Positions 1-6,649 of a stretch of 12,911 nucleotides of DNA are shown here, piece by piece. The position numbers were made by a program, and so were the translations under genes. Each line of letters begins with the position of its first letter. The first letter of the stretch is position 1. The DNA lies in contig JBIOJM010000301.1 in the NCBI GenBank assembly GCA_044450785.1, positions 1 to 12,911 of the forward strand, read 5' to 3'. The DNA is from JBIOJM01 sp044450785. GTDB taxonomy: Bacteria; Planctomycetota; Planctomycetia; Isosphaerales; Isosphaeraceae. A model generated the notes under the pieces. It searched no databases. It saw only the letters and a list, made by a program, of their open reading frames with translations, and had not been told where the DNA came from.

Positions 1-1
1 C

Positions 2-82
2 CCCGAGACGATGAAAATCCGGTTCGATGAGGAACTCCCCCTATGGAATTACCGTGCCATTCCGGACAAATGCGACAATTAA
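2..82 (+). CDS. C-terminal 26 codons of an unidentified, possibly transposase-like ORF (cut by window edge)
   Basis: An open frame enters from the left edge and ends in two consecutive TAA stops (80-85). The visible residues end in LPLWNYRAIPDKCDN. The WNY-x-I-P pattern just before the stop resembles the C-termini of some DDE transposases as I remember them, for example the WNYTI endings of ISAzo13-like elements. This is pattern memory, not an alignment. The context fits a mobile-element end: immediately downstream is a permease gene that has lost its front part. With only 26 residues the identity is open, and a non-mobile gene is possible. Confidence 0.35.
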   Translation, partial: PETMKIRFDEELPLWNYRAIPDKCDN

Positions 83-109
83 TAAATCTCGTATCCTAAG
101 CGATTTGCC

Positions 110-130
110 GCCGCCGTGCATGACGGCGGC
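110..130. repeat. Perfect 8-bp inverted repeat, 5-base loop
   Basis: GCCGCCGT (110-117), loop GCATG, then ACGGCGGC (123-130). The hairpin sits exactly where the transposase-like tail gives way to permease-homologous sequence. It lacks a following T-run, so it is a poor intrinsic terminator. It could be part of a mobile-element end or simply GC-rich chance sequence. Confidence 0.4.
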
Positions 131-343
131 ATGACCCCGCGCGAGAGCATGCCCGAGTTCGTTCAGCAGATCATGCTGGCTGCGCCCACCACCCATTTCG
201 TCATGTTAGCCCAGGGCATCCTCTACCGGGGCGCGGACCTGAGCGCCGTCTGGCCGCAGTTCCTCGCCCTGGCCCTGATCGGGACCATCCTCTTCTGCAT
301 CGCACTGGCACGGTTCCGCAGAACCATCGGGACGATGGCCTGA
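116..343 (+). pseudogene. ABC-2 type exporter permease (YhhJ-like), C-terminal remnant
   Basis: The fragment encodes about 75 residues that match the C-terminal end of ABC-2 type transporter permeases of the YhhJ/YbhR group: GGMTPRESMPEFVQQIM, then PTTHFVMLAQGILYRGADL, then a last membrane helix (VWPQFLALALIGTILFCIAL) and a basic end ARFRRTIG. Complete members are about 370-380 residues long with six membrane segments; only the last segment and the preceding loop remain. Recognisable homology begins near base 122, right after the hairpin at 110-130. The frame upstream is blocked by stops at 80-85, so the first ~300 residues are absent. The remaining ORF starts at a GTG without a good ribosome binding site. 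I read this as a gene truncated by insertion or deletion. A second, more degraded copy of the same domain lies at 8776-8913. Confidence 0.75.
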
Positions 344-448
344 GCATCGCCCCAGACCGCTCGTCTTCCAAATTCACGCCAAGGGAACGAGATCAAGTCG
401 CCGCCCCGCTGACCGACGGCCGGATCCAGCCCCGCCAAAATCGGGGTT

Positions 449-1156
449 TCACTCCGGGCATCGGCAGAGGAAGCAATTCCGCGCAGGAATCCGTTGCGGC
501 GGGACGACTTCGATCGGATAGCGATCCAGTCCCAGCCGCGGGATCAGCCACGAGTTGTCGAAAGCGCGCTGATCGAAGGGGCTTCGGATCATGAGCTGCC
601 GCGCCATGTAGCGGCTAGCCGGCTTCCCGATTCGGATCAGTGGATAGTGGCCGCGGCCGAAGTCCGGGTCGACGGCAGCGACGGCGTGGATGCAATAGCT
701 GATAAGCAGGTTCGCCGGCGTGCTGATCGCCCGGTACCGCGGGGCGCCGCTGGCGATGACGTCGAGCACCCAAAGCGACCTGTCGTAGATCTTCTTCTCC
801 GTGACGAAAGGCCCCCACATCGTCACGTTCTCACGGCTGGAGTAGACCACATCCAGCGTTTGATACAAGTCCAGGTTCACGCCCGGCTCGGCCCAGGGTC
901 GCCAGACGTGGAGTTCGAGAACCTGGGGCAGCCAGCTAATCGTGTGGGCCTCGAGGGAATAAGCGCTCGGGTCGGGCCCCTCGCCAACCGCGCGAACAAA
1001 AGTCGCCCACGTGTGGGTGTACCGGAGGAGTTTCGGGCTCGACTGCGACCCGAAAATCATCACGTAGTAAAACTCCCCGCCCCGGGCGGTCCTAACCGCC
1101 GACGCGAGCACAAGGCCGAAGAAGACCGTGACACATAACCCGAGCCTTCTGTTCAT
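449..1156 (-). CDS. Secreted hypothetical protein, planctomycete-type
   Basis: 235 residues. The start is supported by a purine-rich site GGAAAGGTGG (complement of 1161-1170) four bases before ATG. Residues 1-26 form a signal peptide: NRR, a hydrophobic stretch LGLCVTVFFGLVLASA, then a likely cleavage in the ARG/GEF region. The mature protein has aromatic-rich motifs RYTHTWATFV (45-54) and HTISWLP (71-77), which I associate with an uncharacterised secreted family common in planctomycetes. It ends with a cysteine cluster CFLCRC. No catalytic motif or membrane helix beyond the signal is visible, so it is probably exported to the periplasm or cell surface. Function is unknown. It is transcribed divergently from the ABC permease at 1560. 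The opposite-strand ORF over the same bases is rich in Arg, Pro and Asp and looks like a shadow. Confidence 0.8.
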   Translation of the reverse strand: MNRRLGLCVTVFFGLVLASAVRTARGGEFYYVMIFGSQSSPKLLRYTHTWATFVRAVGEGPDPSAYSLEAHTISWLPQVLELHVWRPWAEPGVNLDLYQTLDVVYSSRENVTMWGPFVTEKKIYDRSLWVLDVIASGAPRYRAISTPANLLISYCIHAVAAVDPDFGRGHYPLIRIGKPASRYMARQLMIRSPFDQRAFDNSWLIPRLGLDRYPIEVVPPQRIPARNCFLCRCPE

Positions 1157-1559
1157 CGCTCCACCTTTCCTGCCCAGAGTCCGTTCAGAAGATCAACGCC
1201 GTCGTTGTCCAGGGCCCGCTCGCGCCGGCGACGTGATGCGGTCGGTTCCGGTCGTGACGAGAATTCCGAAAACTCCATGGCCGTGTGATTCGGAAGCTTG
1301 TTCAATGTCTTCCATTCCGTGAGTATACCCGACGATTTCGGCTGGGATTAGCCGTCGCCCGTCCTCTATAATGGCTCGTCTCTGTAATTCCCGGGCGGGG
1401 AGCCGCCGACCCTGATCTCCAGGAGAGTGTTCGAGCATGGCGTCGATGACAACCTGATCGGGACAAGGTAGGCGATCGAGTCCGTGCCCGGTCGGTGCTT
1501 TTTATCGAACTGCGGCTCCTCTCGATTCATGTTTTCTCTGGCGTCGGGGAATATCGGCC
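1157..1559. other. Divergent spacer between secreted protein and ABC permease
   Basis: About 400 bases without a convincing gene. It must hold the promoters of both flanking genes. A perfect TATAAT lies at 1367-1372. A short frame with an AGGAG upstream (ATG at 1437) encodes only six residues (MASMTT) before a stop. An 81-codon minus-strand ORF (1193-1438) has mixed third-position bases, no clear ribosome site and no recognisable motif, so I do not call it. Confidence 0.5.
1367..1372 (+). promoter_or_regulatory. Possible -10 box for the ABC permease-ATPase pair
   Basis: TATAAT matches the sigma-70 -10 consensus in full and points toward the permease start 188 bases downstream. No hexamer resembling TTGACA is found 16-18 bases upstream (the bases there read like GGGATT), so the call rests on the -10 alone. 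Confidence 0.22.
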
Positions 1560-2794
1560 ATGTGGGGGTTCGCCTGGCAGAATCTGATCACACGGCCTTC
1601 GCGCACGGCCCTGGCTTCGTCGGATTGACGATCCCGATCCTTGCGTTCCTCGGGCTGTTCAGCATCTCACGGGGGATTCGTGAGCTCGTGGGTGGCACAC
1701 TCGCCAAGATGGAGGGCCTTCTGGTCCTGCGCGAGAATTCCCCTAGCCCGGTGTTCAGCGACCTGCCTGCAGATACGGCCGACACCCTGAAGAAGATTCG
1801 AGGCGTGCGCGTGGTGGCGCCCGAGGTCTGGAAAATCGCCCCGCCGATTGACCGCAAGGGTGGTCTTGGAGCCACGGCAATCGGCATGCTGGGCGGGCCC
1901 CGCGAGGCGGGAATGAAGAACATCGCCAGGATGGCCGTCATCGAGGGACAAGACCTCCCCGAACACCTGAAGCTCAAAAGTACAATATTCGCGATGGCGC
2001 TCTTGCCAAAGGAACGCGGCGGGGGACGCTTCCTCGACCTTGGCGACATCGGCCAGCGCAACGTCGTGATCAGCACGAGAATCGCCGGCGAGTACCCGAA
2101 CGCCGACGGCACGGCCAGGAAGGTCGGCCAGAAAATGCGGATCGGGACCGAGGACTTCACCATCGTCGGGCTCTACGACACGGGCTCTCTGGCCACCGAC
2201 GTGACGATCGTCATGGAGATCGGCGTGGCGCGGCGGTTGCTCGGGGTACCCGATGCGGCCGCTTCCGCGTTCGCCGTGGAGCCGTACCAGATCGCCGATA
2301 CCGACGCGCTCCTGAATCGGATCGAGGCCGCCCTTCCGGGGGTGAAGGCGCAGCGCATCAGCCAGTTCAGCCTCACGGTCGGCGGGGTCATGGGGAAGCT
2401 CGATCTTTTTCTGCTCGCGGCGATCAGCCTGGCCCTGCTGGTCGGCGGGGTGGGCATCGCGAATACCATGCTGATGAGCACCTATGAGCGATTCATCGAA
2501 TTCGGCGTCATGCGCGGCAATGGGTGGACGAGGAGGAACATCCTCGTTTTGATCGTGACCGAGAGCGGGCTCTTGGGCCTCCTATCCGGCGCGCTTGCAT
2601 CCGTGGTGGCGGCCGCCGCGGTGCTCATCGCGAACCGCTTCCTGGCCGGCTTCCAGATCGGAATGCAGCCCTCGCTCGTCGCGGTCAGCCTGGCCGGCGC
2701 GGTATCCGTCGCGATCCTTGCCGGGCTCTACCCCGCCTGGAAAGCCTCGACGATGACGCCGATGGATGCCATCCGCCGCGGGGTGATGAACTGA
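1560..2794 (+). CDS. FtsX/MacB-type ABC transporter permease, apparent one-base frame break near 1616
   Basis: Membrane subunit of a MacB/LolC-like ABC system, which works on lipoproteins, lipids or exported substrates rather than by ordinary import. Family architecture is visible: one N-terminal helix, a large periplasmic domain (roughly residues 40-275), then three helices near 281-306, 328-358 and 372-395, ending in LYPAWKAS-TMTPMDAIRRG, the usual FtsX-domain end. The true N-terminus, MWGFAWQNLITRPSRTALA, starts at ATG 1560 with GGGGA at 1546-1550. That frame stops at 1626-1628, whereas the rest of the protein (FVGLTIPILAFLG onward) is in the frame starting at 1616. Joining them gives a normal 411-residue permease. 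The uninterrupted ORF of the second frame could begin at GTG 1484, but its first ~44 residues look unlike any permease. This is either a pseudogene, a sequencing or assembly error, or a shifted gene. The ATPase gene follows 36 bases downstream. Confidence 0.85.
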
Positions 2795-2830
2795 AGTGAC
2801 CCAGCTATCGACGCATCCAGAGAGGTACCC

Positions 2831-3520
2831 GTGATCGAAGCCATCGAAGTGCGCAAGACGTTCCAGGCCGGCGAGGAAACCGTGCAGGCCTTGCGTGGAG
2901 TGACGTTCCGGGTCCCCAGCGAGTCGTGCACCTTCATCGTGGGCCCGTCGGGCTCGGGCAAGAGCACGCTCTTGTACCTGATCGGCGCACTCGACCGGCC
3001 GACCTCGGGCTCCATCCGGGTCGAGGACAATGACGTCACCGTGATGACCGAGCCCGAGCAGGACGACTACCGGCGCAACCGGGTTGGATTCATCTACCAG
3101 TCCTTCAACCTGATCGGCAATCTCTCGTCGGTCGGCAACGTGCTCCTCCCATTTATACCGCTCGGCGTCACGCCCGAATTGAGGGCGAAGGCAGAGGGAC
3201 TCCTGAGGCAGGTCGGCATGGGCGACCGCCTGAAGCACCGCCCGGACCAGCTCTCAGGGGGACAGCAGCAGCGCGTGGCGGTGGCGCGGGCCCTGATCAA
3301 GGATCCGGTGCTGATCCTGGCCGACGAGCCAACCGGCAATCTCGATCGAGCGGGAGGTGACGAGATCGTCCGTCTGTTGCGCGATCAGCGGAAGACGTTG
3401 GTGATCGTCACCCACGACCGGCGTTTCATCACCTCGAGCGATATCGTCCTTGAGATTGAGGACGGCCGCCTCAAGGATGAGCCTACTCGCATGCGAGAGC
3501 CCGCAGGCGCAGCGAAATGA
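2831..3520 (+). CDS. LolD/MacB-type ABC transporter ATP-binding protein
   Basis: Cytoplasmic ATPase, 229 residues, the usual length for LolD-like subunits, which hydrolyse ATP to drive an FtsX-type permease. All motifs are present: Walker A GPSGSGKST (38-46), Q-loop Gln90 in YQSFNL, signature LSGGQQQRVAVARAL (141-155), Walker B LILADEP with catalytic Glu166, D-loop around 171-172 and switch His195 in IVTHD. The start is GTG at 2831, chosen because AGAGGT (2821-2826) sits four bases before it and the protein begins directly with the conserved first strand. It lies 36 bases after the permease and is almost certainly cotranscribed with it. The ATPase shows no damage although its partner's frame is broken. 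LolD itself needs LolC/LolE partners; only one permease is seen here, so a general MacB-like exporter is the safer name. Confidence 0.93.
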   Translation: MIEAIEVRKTFQAGEETVQALRGVTFRVPSESCTFIVGPSGSGKSTLLYLIGALDRPTSGSIRVEDNDVTVMTEPEQDDYRRNRVGFIYQSFNLIGNLSSVGNVLLPFIPLGVTPELRAKAEGLLRQVGMGDRLKHRPDQLSGGQQQRVAVARALIKDPVLILADEPTGNLDRAGGDEIVRLLRDQRKTLVIVTHDRRFITSSDIVLEIEDGRLKDEPTRMREPAGAAK

Positions 3521-3564
3521 GCCCGATTGTTCAGCTTGTGCTCGGAAGGTCTTCTTATCGCAAT

Positions 3565-4116
3565 TTAGAGATTCGTTCCGCCTGGAGTATCGAAAGGGTC
3601 TGAAGACGCGTCGCCGGCCGCCGAAAGAGGCGCCAGTTTCCCGGCTGCCTCGGCCTGGTACCCGGTTTCGGTGCGCAGGCGATGGGCGATCAATTGGTTC
3701 ATGATCGCGAACAACACGGCCGTTGACAGTCCGAAGAACAAGAGGCCGTTGATGGCCTCGATCGGGCCGAGCAACCGCCACCGTTCGGACAGCGGAACGT
3801 CGCCATAACCGAGAGCCGTGTAACTTTGGGCGGAAAGGTAGAAAGCTGTCTCCAGCTTCGACACCAGGCCGCACAGGAGAAATGCCGCCGCCCACAAGGC
3901 GATCTGAACCAGGTGCGCAGCCGCCGTGATCGCCATAACGATCGCCATGACGGCGGTGCTCGTCCAGAAACCCAGCTTGGAGGGACCGCTTCGGATCAGC
4001 CCCACCACCACACGAACAATAAGGTGCATCGCCGTGCCGTAGACGAGCAGACTGGTGAAAAGCAGGACGGTGGCGACCATGAAGGGCATGAGCATTTGGA
4101 GGAACTCCAGTTCCAT
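3565..4116 (-). CDS. Small potassium-channel-like ion channel (Ion_trans_2 type)
   Basis: 183 residues, an inner-membrane protein. Two N-terminal hydrophobic segments (about 12-41 and 50-84) precede a pore helix and selectivity filter region AQSYTALGYGDVPL (96-109), then an inner helix NGLLFFGLSTAVLFAIMNQL (123-142) and a short polar tail. This is the arrangement of simple bacterial K+ channels. The filter reads A-L-G-Y-G-D where the classical sequence is T-V-G-Y-G-D, so the first threonine of the filter is alanine. K+ conduction is inferred, not shown. No RCK or cyclic-nucleotide domain is attached. The ATG at 4116 has only a weak ribosome site; ATG codons a few residues in (MLMPF) are alternatives. 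The gene converges on the ABC ATPase gene with 44 bases between stops and no clear terminator hairpin. Confidence 0.82.
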   Translation of the reverse strand: MELEFLQMLMPFMVATVLLFTSLLVYGTAMHLIVRVVVGLIRSGPSKLGFWTSTAVMAIVMAITAAAHLVQIALWAAAFLLCGLVSKLETAFYLSAQSYTALGYGDVPLSERWRLLGPIEAINGLLFFGLSTAVLFAIMNQLIAHRLRTETGYQAEAAGKLAPLSAAGDASSDPFDTPGGTNL

Positions 4117-4361
4117 CAGTCCGGACTCGCGCCATGCTCCCGATTCTGGTGACCGGTCAGGTTGGCGGGTTCCGGCCCGAGCTTCATCTCGAGTTTTTGT
4201 CGTTGCGGGCTGCTCAACTGAGGTGTGTTGGCGTCCTCCCCTAAACCTCGGTCGATGGCGTCAAGATTCCCCATTTGAACGTGCGGGATTCTAGCCAAAT
4301 TTCCAATGTACTTCAGTTGGGATTTGGAGAAGTCCGAAGTAATGTTTGATTGGGGAGCCAC
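4116..4361 (-). CDS. Possible small protein gene overlapping the channel start by one base
   Basis: 81 codons from a GTG at 4361, ending in a TGA that shares its last base with the ATG of the channel gene (TGATG), an arrangement typical of translational coupling. The amino-acid mix is balanced and polar (SDFSKSQLKYIGNLARIPHV, LSSPQRQKLEMKLG) rather than the Arg/Pro/Ala-rich look of shadow ORFs. No membrane helix or known motif is visible. Against it: a weak ribosome site (TTGGA directly before GTG) and lower GC at third codon positions than neighbouring genes. If real it would be made with the channel; otherwise it is leader sequence. Confidence 0.3.
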   Translation of the reverse strand: MAPQSNITSDFSKSQLKYIGNLARIPHVQMGNLDAIDRGLGEDANTPQLSSPQRQKLEMKLGPEPANLTGHQNREHGASPD

Positions 4362-4508
4362 TCCAATCAGAAGCGACAGCGCGCCGTGTGCTCGCTAAAA
4401 CCCCCTTGACGACTCACTCTTCGGGTCGGCGGTCGCGCTAGCCGTCGCCATGAGTCTTTTTCGGGAAGCCCGTCGTGGCCCTCTGGATCCGTGCGCGCGA
4501 GGTGCACC
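4117..4508. other. Divergent spacer between channel and hydrolase genes
   Basis: Roughly 390 bases, slightly AT-richer around 4290-4360 than the flanking genes. Apart from the low-confidence minus-strand small ORF, I see no gene. A weak candidate plus-strand promoter is TTGGGA, 17 bases, TAATGT near 4317-4345. It is too poor a match to call on its own. Confidence 0.4.
4499..4504 (+). promoter_or_regulatory. Ribosome binding site deciding the hydrolase start
   Basis: GAGGTG followed by CACC and then ATG (4509). This favours ATG 4509 over the upstream in-frame GTG at 4491, which has no such site. Confidence 0.55.
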
Positions 4509-6386
4509 ATGACAGTTGCCGGCGTCCGTCCGCCGGGCGCCACCAGGCGCCGCGCCTCCGCGCTGACTCGCAGCCGGGCGCTGGCGACTACGACCACGCT
4601 CGCCTCAATCCTCTGCATCGGCGCCGGCCGGACGCGCGAGGCGCCGGTGCGCAATGCCGTGCGCGACGTGGCCGATAGGGTCGCATCGAACCTCGGCGCG
4701 AGCGCCTGTGAGAGGGAGGTGCTGTGGCGACACGGACTGCTTCTCGCGGCGCAGGTCGACCCGGAGGGCGCTGCATTGCGGCTGGAAGCGGCGCTGGTGT
4801 CCCGCCCGGAGAGCGAACCCGGCGTTATGCTCGCCCTGTCCGAGCTATGGTATCGCGCGGCCACGCGCCGGCCGGTCCACGATCCGGCCTCGGCTGTTCC
4901 CCCGTTGCGCGCGGCGGCGGCCGCCGCCGCGCTTGCGCTGGCCGATCCCGACGTAGGGTGCTTCCACCGCGCGATCGAGGTGCACAACGACGCCGTGGCC
5001 CGGCTCGTCCGGATCTCACAGGATGAACGCGTCTCTGGGGGCCGGAACTGGTCGCTGGCGCTGGCCGGGCTCGGGGTCGTGGTGAAGGCGGCCGATCCGT
5101 TCGTTGACCCCGATCGGTTCGCCGAAGTCGTGGTGGCCGGCGACGTGCGGGTTGGCGGGATGCGTCACCGCTTCGGGAACTGCGGATTGGGGGTTCCGGT
5201 CGTCGGCCTTCGTTGCATCGATCGACAACAATCAATCGAGACGGATGAGCAGTTCTTCCCGACTCGGTTTCGGATCGCGGCGACCGTGCTGGCGGCGCCC
5301 GGGGGCGGGTTGGCCGGCGGGGCCTACCGGATGTCGCCGCTCGGTCTGGTTTTCCACGACCCGTTCCGGGTCGGCTCGGCCTGGGCAGGCGGGCGTGAGA
5401 TGCCGCTGGCGGCCGACCGAACGACGCACCTTGCGTTGCAGGCCTCGCAGGACCGGCTCCTGCCGCAGGCGATCCGCGGCCTGATCGCGACGGAGTTCGG
5501 GCCGGAGATCGAGCCGGGCCTGTACATGCTTCGGCCCTACGCACCGGGGAAGATCCCGGTCGTGTTCGTCCACGGACTCGCGGCAAGTCCAGTGGCTTTC
5601 GTGCAGGCGATCAATGACTTCCAGAACGACCCGGCGCTGTCGGCGCGTTACCAGTTCTGGGTGTTCATCTACCCGACCGGCGCGACGATCGTCCGCTCGG
5701 CTCAGCGGTTCCGAGAGGCGTTGGTCCGGGCCGAGGGTGCGTACGGGGCCGACCCGGCCTTTCATCAGATGGTCGTCGTCGGGCACAGCATGGGGGGCAT
5801 CCTTGCCCATATGGTCGTCTCGGACTCCGGCCAGCAGGTCTGGGAAAGCGCCTTGAATGTGTCGCCCGAGCGGTTGCGGGCCTCACCCGCGACCCGCGCG
5901 ACGCTCGACCAATACCTGTTCTTCCGTCCCCTGCCATACGTGCGCCGGGTCGTCTTCATCGCCACTCCGCATTGGGGGAGCCGGCTGGCGAACAGCGTGG
6001 TCGGCCGTTTTTACAGCGGCCGGATTCGGCCGCCGGCTGAGGGGGCAGCGCTCGTCGCCGAGCTCGAGGCGTTGAACGGTCCCGGTGTGATCAGGGATGA
6101 GAACTTCGGGGCCGCGTCGATCAACGCGATCGGCGAACTCCGCGTCGATAGCCCGCTGCTTTTGGCCGTCGGGCGGCTGCCGGTGGCGCCGGGGGTGCCG
6201 TACCACACGATCGCCTTTCAGTTTGCCGGCCACGCCCCCACTGACCTGGTCGTTCCGCTCTGGAGTGCCCACCTGGATGGCGCTGCGTCCGAAGCCATCT
6301 TTCCGGGTCACCACGGCTCGGAGCAGGGCCCGGCCGCACTGGGTGAGATGCGCCGCATTCTGCTGGATCATCTGGCCGGACCGTGA
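4509..6386 (+). CDS. Alpha/beta hydrolase, esterase/lipase type, with helical N-terminal domain
   Basis: 625 residues from ATG 4509. The C-terminal half is an alpha/beta hydrolase: oxyanion-region motif VVFVHGLAASP (His355), nucleophile elbow GHSMGG (Ser427), probable acid Asp579 in TDLVVP and catalytic His at 601 or 602 in PGHHGSEQGP. IATPHWGS between them is typical of lipase-like members acting on acyl esters; the substrate cannot be told. The first ~180 residues are an Ala/Arg-rich helical region with an AIEVHNDAVARL segment, resembling the N-terminal domain of a group of bacterial hydrolases in which the helical part precedes the catalytic domain. A hydrophobic stretch near residues 23-35 (ATTTTLASILCIGAG) may be an uncleaved or atypical export signal; the Cys there does not fit a lipobox well. 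The gene is followed by glgX on the same strand, 263 bases on, with no obvious functional link. Confidence 0.85.
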   Translation: MTVAGVRPPGATRRRASALTRSRALATTTTLASILCIGAGRTREAPVRNAVRDVADRVASNLGASACEREVLWRHGLLLAAQVDPEGAALRLEAALVSRPESEPGVMLALSELWYRAATRRPVHDPASAVPPLRAAAAAAALALADPDVGCFHRAIEVHNDAVARLVRISQDERVSGGRNWSLALAGLGVVVKAADPFVDPDRFAEVVVAGDVRVGGMRHRFGNCGLGVPVVGLRCIDRQQSIETDEQFFPTRFRIAATVLAAPGGGLAGGAYRMSPLGLVFHDPFRVGSAWAGGREMPLAADRTTHLALQASQDRLLPQAIRGLIATEFGPEIEPGLYMLRPYAPGKIPVVFVHGLAASPVAFVQAINDFQNDPALSARYQFWVFIYPTGATIVRSAQRFREALVRAEGAYGADPAFHQMVVVGHSMGGILAHMVVSDSGQQVWESALNVSPERLRASPATRATLDQYLFFRPLPYVRRVVFIATPHWGSRLANSVVGRFYSGRIRPPAEGAALVAELEALNGPGVIRDENFGAASINAIGELRVDSPLLLAVGRLPVAPGVPYHTIAFQFAGHAPTDLVVPLWSAHLDGAASEAIFPGHHGSEQGPAALGEMRRILLDHLAGP

Positions 6387-6649
6387 ACTCCCCGGCCGGT
6401 CCCGGTCGGCAGGAATTTCTGCACAGTAGAAGCTTGAAGTGTCGGCCGTCTCTTGTGACCATGATCTTTGCTCCGGTGGATGCGGACTCGCGTGGTTGGC
6501 CCGGGCGTACCGGTCCCCGCGCCGCGTATGGCTCCGGGACGGGCCTCCGGACCATCTCTGCGGCACGTCTTTGCCGGGCCGCGCCCGCTCGCGGATCCCA
6601 GCGCCTCGGCGATTACCTGAGGCGTATGATCGCGAGATCGGCGAGGAGA

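Noticed and set aside
494..1138. 214-codon plus-strand ORF opposite the secreted protein gene
   Set aside because: Its product is rich in Arg, Asp, Val and Pro with no domain. The opposite strand has a signal peptide, a ribosome site and family-like motifs.
1193..1438. 81-codon minus-strand ORF in the divergent spacer
   Set aside because: Amino-acid mix is not implausible, but there is no ribosome site, no motif and no codon bias.
1421..1457. AGGAG followed by a six-codon ORF (MASMTT), possible leader peptide
   Set aside because: Spacing of 11 bases is long, there is no attenuator-like hairpin or codon run, and the peptide has no regulatory residues.
6376..6396. Hairpin-like GGACCG ... CGGTCC at the hydrolase stop as a terminator
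   Set aside because: Only a 6-bp stem with a long loop and no T-run; such matches are frequent in GC-rich DNA.
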